Shown here: in pieces, positions 32,847-44,388 of the stretch
How the letters are laid out: every line of letters starts with the position of its first letter
How positions within the stretch are numbered: position 1 is the first letter of the stretch
Source of the DNA: Marsupella aquatica
Lineage: Eukaryota; Marchantiophyta
Length of the DNA stretch: 64,000 nt
Reading direction: 5' to 3'
Assembly (NCBI GenBank): GCA_973895155.1
Contig: OZ316896.1
Span: 2,914,001-2,978,000 of the forward strand
The notes under the pieces: model-generated
Seen by the model: the letters and a program-made list of their open reading frames with translations, nothing else
What the model was told of the DNA's origin: nothing
Database searches by the model: none
Translations under genes and position numbers: made by a program

Positions 32847-34839
32847 CCCTCAACCTCCGAATCGTCCTCAGAAACGAGCCTTCTATTCACCTACGTTCAC
32901 CAAGCCTCTGACTTCTGGCGCGAAGACTATGCACATGGGGTTGGCTTGGGGCATGGCCAAAACGCTAGAAATACATAGCTACCCTCCTAGCTCTTTTCAA
33001 CGTCTCATCTACACCTTGAATCTGGAATCTTGCACCTTTGACGATCCAAAACTTGAACGCATTCAAGCTAACAAAACGGAAACCTAGTATATTAGGGTAC
33101 CCGCTCGATCGACTCCGTTTATCAATGGAGCAACGATCTAGCAACAGCTCACTTAATGTACGAGAAGGAATGGATTCACAGTCGAGGAAAGTCTTCAGTA
33201 ACTTACGGTATGATAGACGTAAAGAGAATAATTTTTTTCTTGGCGCCGGCCCGACAGAGCTGTGTGGAAGACAACATCTATCTAATCCATTTGCACCTGC
33301 TCCCGCCAATTGGTCAAAAACCCTCATCACAATCGCCAAGCAACAAGATTTGCTGACGGCAAACAATTTACACTTGTGCAATCGTGAAACTGAACGGCGG
33401 GGCCGTCTCGGCTACGAAATCCATCAGCGGATGATTATATCGCATTCACAAGATTAAATAACACACCACAAGAGCACTCCGTTTATCAGCCGGCGGTTAT
33501 TCCCAGGGCATGAGGCTGGACCATTCCAACTTTCTCTTCTCTATCTAGTCCGGAATGTCGATAACTTGGACAAATCAATGCGCTCTCGTCTCTCTGTCTC
33601 GGGAAGATTGAAACACTTCAATCATCCCTTAATAGTAAGCCTCGGATCGATTTCTCCAAAACTCACATCACATCCGAACTAGGCTATACCGAATCCCGCA
33701 GAGGTGTCTGTCATACTCACTCAGAACTCAACCCGAGCTAGCTAGTGAGATGCGACAACAACATTCCGATTGCAGAGACCTCTCTCTCACTCGCAACTGT
33801 AGTCGTCCTGACCCCCTTGGTTTAAGCTGGGCTCTCCGTTTCCATCGTCGACTCTTGGGATTCCATATCCAGTGAAGGGCCGGAATCGATCCTTCCTCAA
33901 CATCGTAATTCAACGGTACACTCTCCAAAGTGGTCGGCTTGCCAGGACTTCGTCAAGCGAGTTTCTCGGATTTGTGATTTCATCATGGAGTATGGGGATT
34001 CCGTATCCAGTAAAGGGTCGGAATCAATTCCTCAACATTCATTGCGAACATCAGTTGTGACGAGGGCACGAGGGCCATTGAACCACGGAGCCCGGATGGG
34101 TGACAGAGTGGGGAGCACGCCAAGACTTTTTCGGCATCGCACCAGAGAAGCAGCAGCGACGATGGTTCGGAGAGCTCTCTCCCTCTCGAGTCTCGACAGC
34201 TCGTTGTCCCCACTACCCATGCCGTAAGGCTCGGAGAAGGCTTGTGACGTGTCTTTCATTTTTTGCACTAAGCCCGAGTATCCGTTCAATGTATAGATAT
34301 GGAAAAGAAAACAATTTATAATTATAGTAAGGGATTCTTCTTCTTTTTTATAAAATTTTATCTGTCCTAATACAGAAAAGTTCTTCGACACGAAAGATAC
34401 TCAGTTGTTAGGTTGGGTTAATTATTTTCACTGACTATTGATGGAAGAAATGAGGCTCGCCTATAATGTGCTCCATAAATGCCCCATTATGACGCCCTAC
34501 AGACAGGCCCTCCATAGGGCTCCTCTTGTATAATAAAATTTATATGTTATGTCTGCTAATCTTTGTCTAACCCTTGTTTTTTGTCCACCCTCATTTTAGT
34601 TTTGTCTTTATTTGGACTCAATGTCATTTTTATCCATCTTCATTTATAGTTTTTTTTATTGAGACACATTATGATCACTCTTGTTATTAAGGGTTACTGT
34701 CTAGAGGCTTCACTCTAGACCCTGAAGAGTAGACTTTATTTGCACTTTTATAATAATTTTTTTTACTCTCTCTTTTAGAAAAAACTAGTGTGGATCTTTG
34801 AACATGAATAAGATAGTACAATAAAAATGTAACCTTAAT
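32847..34839. other. Intergenic, upstream of the membrane-anchored protein
   Basis: Should contain its promoter. A minus-strand TATAAT-like stretch lies near 33432-33440, but I do not call it. A diverged direct repeat (GGGATTCC(A/G)TATCCAGT(G/A)AAGGG(C/T)CGGAATC) occurs at 33857 and 33995, period 138. Overlapping frames of about 140 codons on both strands at 32965-33457 lack any domain. Confidence 0.4.
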
Positions 34840-35130
34840 ATATTCCTTATTCATATCTTTGAAGTTTAATGAAATGATAAAAAAACCATCATATATCTCA
34901 TCATTTTAATAATCATATATAATTTACCATACTCTTTTCTATGCACATATTTCTTTCTATGCACTTATGTTCAGGCCATAGAGTTCAATTTTTAATATAA
35001 ATAAAAATTAGGACAACAAGCATCCATGACTATCATTTGACATAGATCATAGTCATTAGTTTTCCCATCCACATCATGAGTCATGGAGTTACTGTCTAGA
35101 GGTTTCACTCTAGAAGCCTAAGCCCAAACT
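34840..35130 (+). repeat. AT-rich dispersed repeat, copy B (partner at 12990-13260)
   Basis: Related to 12990-13260 in order and orientation; shared landmarks are given there. A GTTACTGTCTAGAGG(C/T)TTCACTCTAGA segment inside it recurs just upstream at about 34694. Confidence 0.6.
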
Positions 35131-36370
35131 CTAGCTTGTAGTTGGCATTTTATAAGTAAGATGAAAAGAAACTAAAGCCAGGACCTCCATTTTGTCTATG
35201 AAGCCAAGATGGACTGGCAAAGCTTGGATGGACTTGCTCAGAACATTCAAACTGACTCAGATAACATTGTTTATACTTGATTGAAATGTGACCTGTAAAT
35301 TGGCTCCTTACCATTTGGAGCCAGTTTTGGATAACATTATCGAACCGGCTTCCTTGGTAACTTAACAACTTGACTACCTTGAACTTGAACGGTCAAGACA
35401 TTACTCAGGATCACCATGACGTATTGGCCATTTTTTCCCAAGGCAGTCAAAGTCGTCGACTGCGATCCCTGGCCCCAACCGGATCCTTTTTTTTTTGGTG
35501 TAAAAGTGATACTCACTTTATGCACTTCATGGGGATGGTTACCTAGCCAGGGACATTCAATGTCTCGGTCCATCCAGGCTGTTGTTTCAAATGATGGGGA
35601 GATACATTTGATAAACAATTCAAAATGGAAAGTGGGACCCTGAGTGATCTGGACCGTTGATAGGCCTTATAGCTCACCCAAACCTCACTCAGAGGTCCTC
35701 TCAACTAAGACTTTTCATATCTCTGACAACTGATAGAAGTTAAATCATTTTACCCAAAACTTCAAAGGTCCCTCAAGTAACACATTTCATTTTGTCCACC
35801 AAGTAAAACCTCAAAATCCTAACAGCATGGATTTTTTAAGTGCAATTTTTTTGCCAATTCTACCCTACTGAAAAGTATTCCTCACTTTGACCAAAATTAT
35901 CCCAGATTATCCCACTAGCCAAAATTTGATGGTTATCTTAAAATCTAGGATCTCTGGTCAGAAATTAGATTAAAAATATTAGCTTCTTCTACTTCACATG
36001 AGGTAGTGTCACCTTAGCGAATAGAAATACACTGGATCCTATGGACCGTGACACCTTGTACAACTTCACTTGTTGACAGACTTATACTATTCATGCACAA
36101 AGTTTGACCTTCAATATCTCCCTTGAGATCCAACAGAGTTAGGGCATGTTAGAAGCTGTTCGGGAAGATATGTCAAAGCCAGAAGATCTGTCCAAGCATA
36201 TAAATATATCTCTAGTTTCCCAAAAAATAAAATAAATTTTTTAAAAAAATCTTTAGTTTCATGAATAATTAAGAGTTTCTGCTCATATAGTAGTACCTGA
36301 GGACTGGAATCAAACTATATCCAAGCATTCTGGCAACATGGAGGTACATCCGAGCTTCAGGACTTCTTCT
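35131..36370. other. Intergenic sequence
   Basis: No supported gene, RNA or transposon end. Contains a ten-T run near 35490. Confidence 0.45.
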
Positions 36371-36606
36371 TTTAGACCTAGTAGACAACATGACCCCTTT
36401 TCCACTTTACTATAAGTATCATTCATGGTCAAATGCTCAATCCTAGGCTTTTCCTTTAGACCTACCTGTAGTCGACAACACCCCTTTTCTGCTTTACTAT
36501 ACGTAACATTTATGGTCAAATGAAACTCAAGCCTAGCCTTTTCTTTTAGACCTAGTCGACAAAACCCCTTTTATTTCTACTTTACTATAAGTAACATTCA
36601 TGGTCA
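36371..36606. repeat. Tandem repeat, 84-90 bp unit, three copies
   Basis: Copies start at TTTAGACCTA at 36371, 36455 and 36545. Shared parts are GACAACA/GACAAAA, CCCCTTTT, CTTTACTATA(A/C)GTA, CATT(C/T)ATGGTCAAA. It lies about 180 bases upstream of the copia insertion site. Confidence 0.85.
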
Positions 36607-36786
36607 AAAGAAACTTGACCCCAACCCTTAGATGCTCTCTCCACCGTAGATTACAATCTTGAATACCCAGCAGCAAACCTTGTCAGTAGAAAGGCAGCAT
36701 TGTATATTGTTTTCCAAATGCAGATCAAGTGACCACAAAGCACAATGCCTTAAAATCCAAAAGCACCACACTCAATGGGTTGAACA

Positions 36787-36893
36787 TGTTAGACTCTACC
36801 TTGACCGGAGGACCGGATCAACCGGTCATCCTGGCACCACCATATGTACCATTACCAAGACTATACTGAAACTATTGTTATCACCATCAAACA
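36787..36893 (+). repeat. Copia 5' LTR, 107 bp
   Basis: Starts TGTTAGACTCTACC and ends ATCAAACA. It contains GACCGG and CCGGTC arms that can pair. It differs from the 3' LTR only at 36823 (C here, T at 43628), a CpG site. Directly after it, CGTTATCAGCATGA is where a tRNA primer site is expected; it does not fit the usual TGGTATCAGAGC site well. Confidence 0.95.
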
Positions 36894-38610
36894 CGTTATC
36901 AGCATGAAGCCTCAGCCAGCGGAGCACAAGAGAGAGGAGAAGAAAAGACCATGGAGGATTGAGATTTTTTTTACATGAAGGTTGAACGGGGGATCGAGAG
37001 GACGACTGTAAAATCGAAGGAGCATAAGGACCTCGTAAAGAAAGGACTCAACTTCATGCTGCAACAGAGATGTGCAGAGATGACCCTTTCGAGAATAGAA
37101 GGAGAGATATAAGGGCGATGCACGCCCGCAGTTGAAGAAAAAAAATAAAAATTTCGAGAGAAAGCGACCAGATTCGCGAGCAGAAACAGAGATTTCATAA
37201 GGACATTGACTAGGACTCCTCGAGGAGAATCGAGAGAGAAGGAAAGCAATTAAAGAAACATAAGCGAAAGAATGCTGCTGCCGAAAAAGTGAAGCCTATC
37301 ACAGGCGAGAGAGATCGAACAGAAGCAAAGAAGATTACGAGAGATTGAGAATTTTTTTTATGCCGAATGGAATAGCGAATCGATGGCGACGGCGATAGCG
37401 TGCAAACAGAGAGAGAAAGAATGAAAATCCTGTTGCTGCCGTGAAGAGCCATACTTTCACAGTAGGCCATAAGACCTTCTTCAAAAATCGAAGGAGAGAG
37501 GGGCGACAAATGCCCGACGATGAACAGAAAAATCTTGAAAGAAAGGACAAGCACACATTAAGCCTAGACAAACAGAATCGAGAAGAATAGAAGAGAACGC
37601 TCGCGACCACGCAGCATGGGTCCGATCGACCCAATCACTAAGGATTGATAATGCCAAAGGGATAAAGAAAAGGAGATAAGGGAGCATTGTAAGGCCAAAC
37701 TTTTCGGAGAGGTTAAAAGGAGCGAGTGATTCCGAACGTCGCTGACACAGAAGCGAGAAGGAAAGAGATTAATCTAGAAACGAAGACCTGTGAGGGAAGC
37801 CCGCAATCGAAAGAAGGAACATAGATACCCCTCAGCGAACTTGAATCATCGAAGAGAGGAGGAGATAAGAAGCAAGCAACGGCGAAAGGGTACCAGACTC
37901 GCGAGCAGACCGAAGCGAAGCGACCTGTGAGATTTCGAGGATTGACATTGACAGGATTCCTGTAGCCCGAATGGAGAGAAATCCCAACAAATTCGAGAGA
38001 CGATCATGGTTCGCAATTGAATAAGAATCCATAAGAACCAGATGGCGAAGCAGTAGACCCGCGAGCGAAACCACAAAACTTTGAGGAAGACCTTATGGCA
38101 GATTGAGGAAGCCAAAAGAAGACAAGATTTTAAGGAGAGCACCAACGAGGCACAAGGAGGCATACAAATCTCACAACATCAAGGCTCAAAACAACGAGGA
38201 AAAGTCGAACCCCAATCAAAACCGCTAAGTGCACGCCCCATAACTGCAACATAACCGCAAAACCTCCTTACGTGCATTCCGTAACAAAGGGAATTTACTT
38301 TACAAAGCTGAATATGCACATAACCAATGCAAGAGTAAAAATAAACCATAACTGCAACCCTAAGTGCACAAGTGGATAACTGCACAGTTTAACAAAGAAA
38401 AAAAGCATCTACAAAGGAAACTTTGCAGTTAAACAAATACCAAGAAAACCCTAAACCATAAGTGCAAAACCTAAAAAGGAATTTCCGATTTGCATGCGTT
38501 CTCCACCCAGCTCTACCATGCATGCCGCATAAATGTGCTTTGTCATTCCTAACTATACTTATTAGTATATAAACCTCAACCACACTTAAAAGGAATCCAA
38601 CCATCAACCT
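36894..38610 (+). other. Long purine-rich leader of the copia element
   Basis: About 1.7 kb between the 5' LTR and gag, with no ORF on the element's strand. It is rich in GA and has an internal imperfect duplication with a period of about 386 bp: GATTGAGA(A)TTTTTTTT at 36957 and 37343, and later AAT(A/C)GAAGGAGAGA at about 37095 and 37485. The last 350 bases change to CA-rich sequence with repeated AACTGCAA and AAGTGCA words. Minus-strand frames here are chance products of the skewed composition. Confidence 0.7.
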
Positions 38611-39510
38611 GTGACGAACCTCGAGAAACTCAACTTTCCAGCCCTTGACATCGATGGTAGTAACTACCTGGAATGGTCAATGAATCTTAGAGAGAACCTT
38701 ACATCGCTAACCCTACTCCCAGCGATAGGAATGGCCCAACCTATCCTTGTCGGCGAACCACAACCAGACCCATTGACTAAAGCCAACGAATCTAAAGCTC
38801 TAGTATTCCTGAGACGCCATATCCATAGATTCCTCCAGAGACAATACATGCACCTTTTGACCCCTCGGGAACTATGGATAGCGCTACAGACCCGATTCGA
38901 CCACCAAAAACTGGTCGAATTACCTATAGCCAGGCAAGACTGGCTAAATCTGCGAGTCCAGGACTTTACCTCGATATCAGCCTACAATAGTGAACTCTTT
39001 AGAATAACCTCAACCCTCGCACTATGTGGCGAGCCAGTTACGGACAAGGATCTGCTAGAGAAGACCTTGTCGACATTTCATTCATCGAATGTGTGGCTAT
39101 CAACACAGTATCGAAACATGAAGTTCGGGCAATACTCCGAGCTCATAGCCCACCTTCTAGTCACAGAGAGAAACCAAGAACTCCTTTTAGTTAACTCTAG
39201 AAAACGTTCTGCGGGCACACTGCCCTTAGGATCACAGAGTGAAACACATCTTACCGACACCGCTGAACCCTCCACATCAAGGCAGGGCATTAAGCGCAGT
39301 AGGAATGGCAACCAAAGAAACAACCCCAACAGGGGGAGTTTCTTTAACCAATGTCCACAATATAACTCCCAACGAACCTTTCAAGGACGCGGAGGACGAG
39401 ATGGACGAGGAGGACGAGGAGGACGAGGCGGACGTGGCGGACGCGGAGGACGTGGTGGTGGTAGACCATATAACAACAACCGTAGGAACGATCGGTCACA
39501 ATCCCGATAA
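38611..39510 (+). CDS. gag: Copia Gag, 299 residues, ends just before its zinc knuckle
   Basis: Start ATG at 38611 with copia Gag features: LDIDGSNYLEWSMNL near the N terminus, then the helical capsid-like region (HLLTPRELWIALQTRF, QDWLNLRVQDF). The C-terminal part is basic, with an RGG/DGRGG tract of about ten Gly-rich repeats followed by PYNNNRRNDRS. The frame stops at TAA 39508-39510, but the CCHC zinc knuckle (CHECGMTNHLARNC, 39529-39570) follows in the same frame, so the stop separates Gag from its own knuckle and from Pol. Either the TAA is a lesion, or it limits expression of the downstream frame. Gag would package element RNA in cytoplasmic particles. Confidence 0.9.
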   Translation: MTNLEKLNFPALDIDGSNYLEWSMNLRENLTSLTLLPAIGMAQPILVGEPQPDPLTKANESKALVFLRRHIHRFLQRQYMHLLTPRELWIALQTRFDHQKLVELPIARQDWLNLRVQDFTSISAYNSELFRITSTLALCGEPVTDKDLLEKTLSTFHSSNVWLSTQYRNMKFGQYSELIAHLLVTERNQELLLVNSRKRSAGTLPLGSQSETHLTDTAEPSTSRQGIKRSRNGNQRNNPNRGSFFNQCPQYNSQRTFQGRGGRDGRGGRGGRGGRGGRGGRGGGRPYNNNRRNDRSQSR

Positions 39511-42500
39511 CAACAGGAACGACCGAAATGCCATGAATGTGGCATGACAAACCACCTTGCGAGAAACTGTAGAATACCGCAACACCTTAGAGATTTATAT
39601 CAACGGTCCATCCAGGATGGACAAACCTCAAGGCCACCACCCCGTGAAACCCACGGAGCATTTATGGAGTCTAGTGACCCATTCCAAGACTTCTCAGACC
39701 TACCCGCCCAACCCGAGGCACACTTAGTGGCCAGTAGCTCCACTACACCAGACTTAAATAGTCTAAGCACATGTATCATTGACAGTGCCACGACACATAC
39801 TATCCTCCGGGATAAATACCTTTTCCATATGATTACACCATCACATAGGTCCCTGACCACTATAAATGGTCCTAGTCAAATAGAAGAGGGCTTCGGCCCA
39901 GCTTCTATTAGACTCCCGCAGGGTACTGAAATACACATAGAATCTGCCATTTTCGCCCCAAACGCAACTCATAATCTCCTTAGCTTTAGAGATATACGAG
40001 CAAATGGGCTACATGTCCAAACGAGCGATACCAGAGACCAAGAGGTCATTCACTTGGTTGAAAATACCCTTAAGGGGAAAATAATTAAAGAGACACTTTT
40101 CTCGTATCCTTGCGGGTTTTATATAACACACATTGAATGCCTGCATAACAACGCCAATACAAGCGAATTGCATGCGCTATGGCATGCACGCCTCGGCCAC
40201 CTCGGCCAATCAATGCTAACAAAAATCATTAAGAATTCAAGTGGCATTCCAATCAATACACGCCACATCCCAGTGAGCACCCCATGCACTGCATGCTCAC
40301 GCGGCAAGTTAATAACAAGGCCCACGGCATCAAAATTGCCAACTAAAATACCCCAATTCTTGGAAATAATCCATGCTGATGTTTGCGGGCCAATTAACCC
40401 ACCAAGCGGACCTTTCCGCTACTTTATGGTTTTAATTGACGCATCAACCAAATGGTCAAATGTGACCTTGCTTTCAACGAGGAACATGGTAATACCTCGC
40501 ATTTTGGCGCAAATCTTGCGCGTGAAAGCACAATTCCCAGATCACCCTATTAAGACACTAAGGGTAGACAATGCAGGGGAATTCACATCCGAAACATTTG
40601 ATGACTTTTGCACATCACTTGGCATAGATGTACAATATCCTGTACCTCACGTGCATTTTCAGAACGGATTAGCTGAAGCGGTCATTAAACGCCTCCAGTT
40701 AATTGCATGCCCATTACTAATGCAGTCAAAACTCCCCGTCTCAGCATGGGGACACGCCATATTACATGCTAATGCATTAATCCAATACCGCCCATCGGCC
40801 TTTAATACCTACAGCCCATATCAAATTGCTAATGGTATTAAACCTGACCTATCACATCTTCGTTCATTTGGATGTCAAGTAATGGTCCCCATTACTCCAC
40901 CCAAATGAACCAAGATGGGACCCCAACGACAGTTGGGGATATACATCGGATTCGACTCTCCATCCATAATCCGATATATGGAGCCAACAACTGGCGACGT
41001 TTTTAAATCTAGATTCCTAGATTGCCATTTTGACGAACATGTTTATCCACAGTTAGTAACCCCTGAACACCCACAACCACCTTTGGAGTGGGAAAGACAT
41101 TCGCCATTTTGGCAAGACCTTAGAACGAATCAAGGGGAGAAAGAAGTTCAAAGAATTTTACAACTCCACAAGATTGTGGAAGAACTTCCCGACGCTTTCA
41201 TCGATACATCCCAAGTTACCCGCTCACATATTCCAGCTGCGAGAGCATCTGCTCGCATCGAATTATCAAGTGAGCCAGCAAGTACATCCCAACCTCGTGC
41301 AAAACGAGGCAGACCTTTGGGATCAAAAGATAAACAAACCGAGAAGGCGTGGCTCATCTATACCACCTTCACCTGATGTCGACCATACCAAATCTACATC
41401 CCATGAAGAGATCTCTATCCACTACGCACACACAGGTGCGATGTGGGATAGAAATACTACTTCAATAGATGATGCTTTTGCATTAATGGTGACAACACAT
41501 ATCACTGACGATACACCAGAACCAATATCCATCTTAGAATGCCAAAACAGACCAGATTGACCCGAATGGCAAAAAGCTATAAATGGAGAATTAGATTCCC
41601 TACTCAGCAGACACACTTTTGGCCCAGTCGAGCCAACACCGCAAGACGTACACCTAATTGGCTACAAGTGGACATTTGTCCGAAAAGGAAATGATAAAGG
41701 CCAAGTTGTACGTTACAAAGCACGTCTGGTAGGGAAAGGATTTACCCAACAACCGGGAATTCATTACGATGAAACTTACTCACCGGTTATGGATAGCACA
41801 ACATTCCGATACCTTATCGGATTTGCCATTTTCCACCAACTACAAATGCGACAATTAGATGTTGCAACTGCATATTTATATGGCACTTTAGACACCTGTC
41901 TATATATGCGATCACCTCCTGAGTTGGAGCAACGTCACCAAGCTTTAGCTCAAGGCGCTAAATCGCATATCCCATATTTACATAAGATTATAACACAATT
42001 ATCTCAAGTTACACCTCATGTGTCATCTACACATGTAACTCATAATAATGACACCGTTGTGTCAACCGTACGGAATACTCGCCGCGGACTAGCTATCCGC
42101 GTGTTGAAGGCATTATATGGCCTGAAACAAAGTGGCAGAGTATGGTATCAAAGATTTACTGATGAAATGATTGCCATGGGTTTTTCCCATGATGCCATCA
42201 CACCATGTTTATTTATTAAACATGTGGATGATGAATATGTCATCGTCTCTATTTATGTTGATGACTTAAATATATTTGGGACACCCCAATTGACAGAAGA
42301 TACTATTACTAGTCTTAAATCCACATTTGAGATGAAAGACCTTGGACATACAAACTTTTGCTTAGGCTTACAACTAGAGATCCTACCCACTGGCATGATG
42401 CTCCATCAGACAACACAAACTGAAAAGATCCTAAAACAGTTCAATATGAACCTAGCACACCCATTGACGTCACCAATGGTTATACGTTCATTAGAAAACA

Positions 42501-43279
42501 ATACTGATGTTTTTCGCAAGCGCGAAGAACATGAACCCATATTAGGACCAGAAACTCCATATCTTTCTGCAATAGGAGCATTAATGTACCTAGCAAATCA
42601 GACCAGACCAGACATTGCATTTGCCGTTAATTTACTAGCCAGACATAGTGCAACTCCCACAGCCACACACTGGAATGGAGTTAAGCACGTATTTAGATAT
42701 CTCCGTGAAACCACCGACACTGGGTTATTTTACCCATTCGGCACAAACCACGAGCTCATAGGATACGCGGATGCCGGATATCTCTCCGACACTGATACCG
42801 CAAAATCCCAAACTGGATATGTTTTTACCATAGGGGGTACCGCTTTTTCTTGGAAAAGCGTGAAACAGACCCTAACAACAACCTCATCGAATCACTCAGA
42901 AATATTAGCTCTACATGAGGCTAGTCGTGAAGCCGTTTGGTTACGATCATTTATAAACCACATCAACACCAAATGCGGCCTACCACCACTAACAAAGCCT
43001 ACTAACATTTTTGAGGATAACGCAGCATGTATACAGCAGATCACAAAAGGATTCATCAAAGGCGATCGCGTGAAGCATATAGCTCTGAAATTTTTCTACA
43101 CCCACGAGTTACATGGAAAAGAGATCAACATTTTACAGATTTCAAGTGCAGACAACTGCGCGGATCTCTTCACCAAATCACTACCGCCATCAGTCCATCA
43201 CCGACACTGCCAGGCGATTGGACTACAGAGCGTGCGACGCATGATGACTGTGGAGGCTGCTACTCCACATGATACTTGA
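39511..43279 (+). pseudogene. pol: Copia Pol (protease, integrase, RT, RNase H), broken frame
   Basis: In order: CCHC knuckle (39529-39570); protease active site IIDSATTH (Asp codon 39781); integrase zinc region (HARLGHLGQ ... CTACSRGK); integrase DDE core with Asp codons 40378 and 40567 and Glu codon 40675, giving the DX35E spacing; reverse transcriptase with GLKQSGRVWYQ and YVDD at 42254-42265; RNase H with GYADAGY and ending near NCADLFTKSLP. Lesions: TGA at 40906-40908 and TGA at 41558-41560, both where family members have sense codons, and a one-base frame change between about 41330 and 41376, on the C-terminal side of integrase. No intact polyprotein can be made without suppression. The frame ends at TGA 43277-43279. 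Confidence 0.93.
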
Positions 43280-43580
43280 TGATACTGACGACATGCTGTT
43301 GACGACCGACTGATGAAACAGATGTTAAAACTAGATTTACTATAGCATCTAACTTTATTTTATATTGACATTTATTACGACGAGGACTGTTAGGCTGCAC
43401 TCTTTTTCCTTTAGCACTCATATTTTTCTCTGCTACACTGGTAGAGTTTTTACTAAGCTAGAGTTGATAAAGGTTTTTTAATGAGGCAGTCTACCTCGAT
43501 TGTACTTATATCATGTACCCCTATGAACATGATATAATTTAGGTATAGTCTATGTTGTCTATATAGTTGTCACTATATAT

Positions 43581-43591
43581 CCAAAGGGGAG
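43581..43591 (+). other. Polypurine tract of the copia element
   Basis: CCAAAGGGGAG directly precedes the 3' LTR, the expected place for second-strand priming. Confidence 0.85.
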
Positions 43592-43698
43592 TGTTAGACT
43601 CTACCTTGACCGGAGGACCGGATCAACTGGTCATCCTGGCACCACCATATGTACCATTACCAAGACTATACTGAAACTATTGTTATCACCATCAAACA
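43592..43698 (+). repeat. Copia 3' LTR, 107 bp
   Basis: Identical to the 5' LTR except T at 43628. It is followed by the target duplication GAACA (43699-43703). Confidence 0.95.
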
Positions 43699-43703
43699 GA
43701 ACA

Positions 43704-44198
43704 TGACTTTTTGCATTTTAGTTCAATGAACACCCATTATAGTAAGGCTTTCCAATATGGGTTGGAGATGCTCTTAGGCAGAGGATCACACATATCCTCC
43801 CCAGTGATTGTTTTCTGTATATTGGGAGAGAGTTGAATGGTAAATACCTCAAGGTAAGGAGGGAATGTAGGGTGGGGCATTCCTAATTTTTATTAATAAA
43901 TTTAGGGACAGCTACTGTATTTTTTACTTAAGACTTGAGAAAGACTTAAGATCTTCAAAGATCTGGAGAATCCAATTACAGCTAAAAGGCAGATTTTGAT
44001 GGATTTGCCAGAAGTTGGAAGAGGTAAGAATTTGGCAAAAAGTTGGCCAACTGGTCCTGCCACAAAGAAGATTTTTCACTCATTGCCATAGCAAACAGAT
44101 GGTGCTCATGTTATCCTTTAGGAGGTCCCTCCACCACAAAGGAAGACCCAACGCCTCATACTAAGCAAAGCATTTTCCAGTTTTCCTTTTAAATCTAT
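43704..44198. other. Intergenic, right flank of the copia element
   Basis: No supported feature. Confidence 0.4.
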
Positions 44199-44388
44199 CA
44201 GCTTTTTACTAAGCTGTCTCCAAAACTATTTGAATTTAGGATCCTGTCTCCCAAACAAATTTATTTGTCACAATGCCCCCCATTCCGTATATAGGTTAGT
44301 ATAAATGGGGGGGCAATGTGGAAACAATTTGTTTGGGGGACAGGATTCTAAATTAGGACAATTCAGGGGACAACTTAGTAAAAACCTG
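44199..44388. mobile_element. Foldback MITE, about 190 bp
   Basis: Left arm from 44199 (CAGCTTTTTACTAAG...GATCCTGTCTCCCAAACAAA...CAATGCCCCCC) is the inverted match of the right arm ending at 44388 (GGGGGGCAATGTGG...TTTGTTTGGGGGACAGGAT...CTTAGTAAAAACCTG). Arms are about 80 bp with a loop of about 20-25 bases. AATCTAT occurs on both flanks, directly at the left and three bases off at the right, a possible target duplication. No coding capacity. Confidence 0.8.

Larger units (their letters stand above)
36787..43698 (+). mobile_element. Ty1/copia LTR retrotransposon, 6.9 kb, coding region decayed
   Basis: Complete structure: 5-bp target duplication GAACA at 36782-36786 and 43699-43703, 107-bp LTRs with TG...CA ends, a purine tract before the 3' LTR, and gag, protease, integrase, reverse transcriptase and RNase H in copia order. 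Integrase precedes reverse transcriptase, which defines Ty1/copia. The LTRs differ at one of 107 positions, so the insertion is fairly young, yet the reading frame has three stop codons and one frameshift. The LTRs are very short for an element of this size and the leader before gag is unusually long (1.7 kb). Between the pol stop (43279) and the purine tract lies about 300 bp of non-coding sequence with a perfect 9-bp hairpin (ATATCATGT at 43508, ACATGATAT at 43527). Confidence 0.95.

Noticed and set aside
36894-36907. Standard tRNA-Met primer site after the 5' LTR
   Set aside because: CGTTATCAGCATGA matches TGGTATCAGAGC only partly, so I leave the primer undefined.
36971-38163. Minus-strand frames of up to 114 codons inside the copia leader
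   Set aside because: The leader is purine-rich on +, so its complement is pyrimidine-rich and low in stops; no motif was found.
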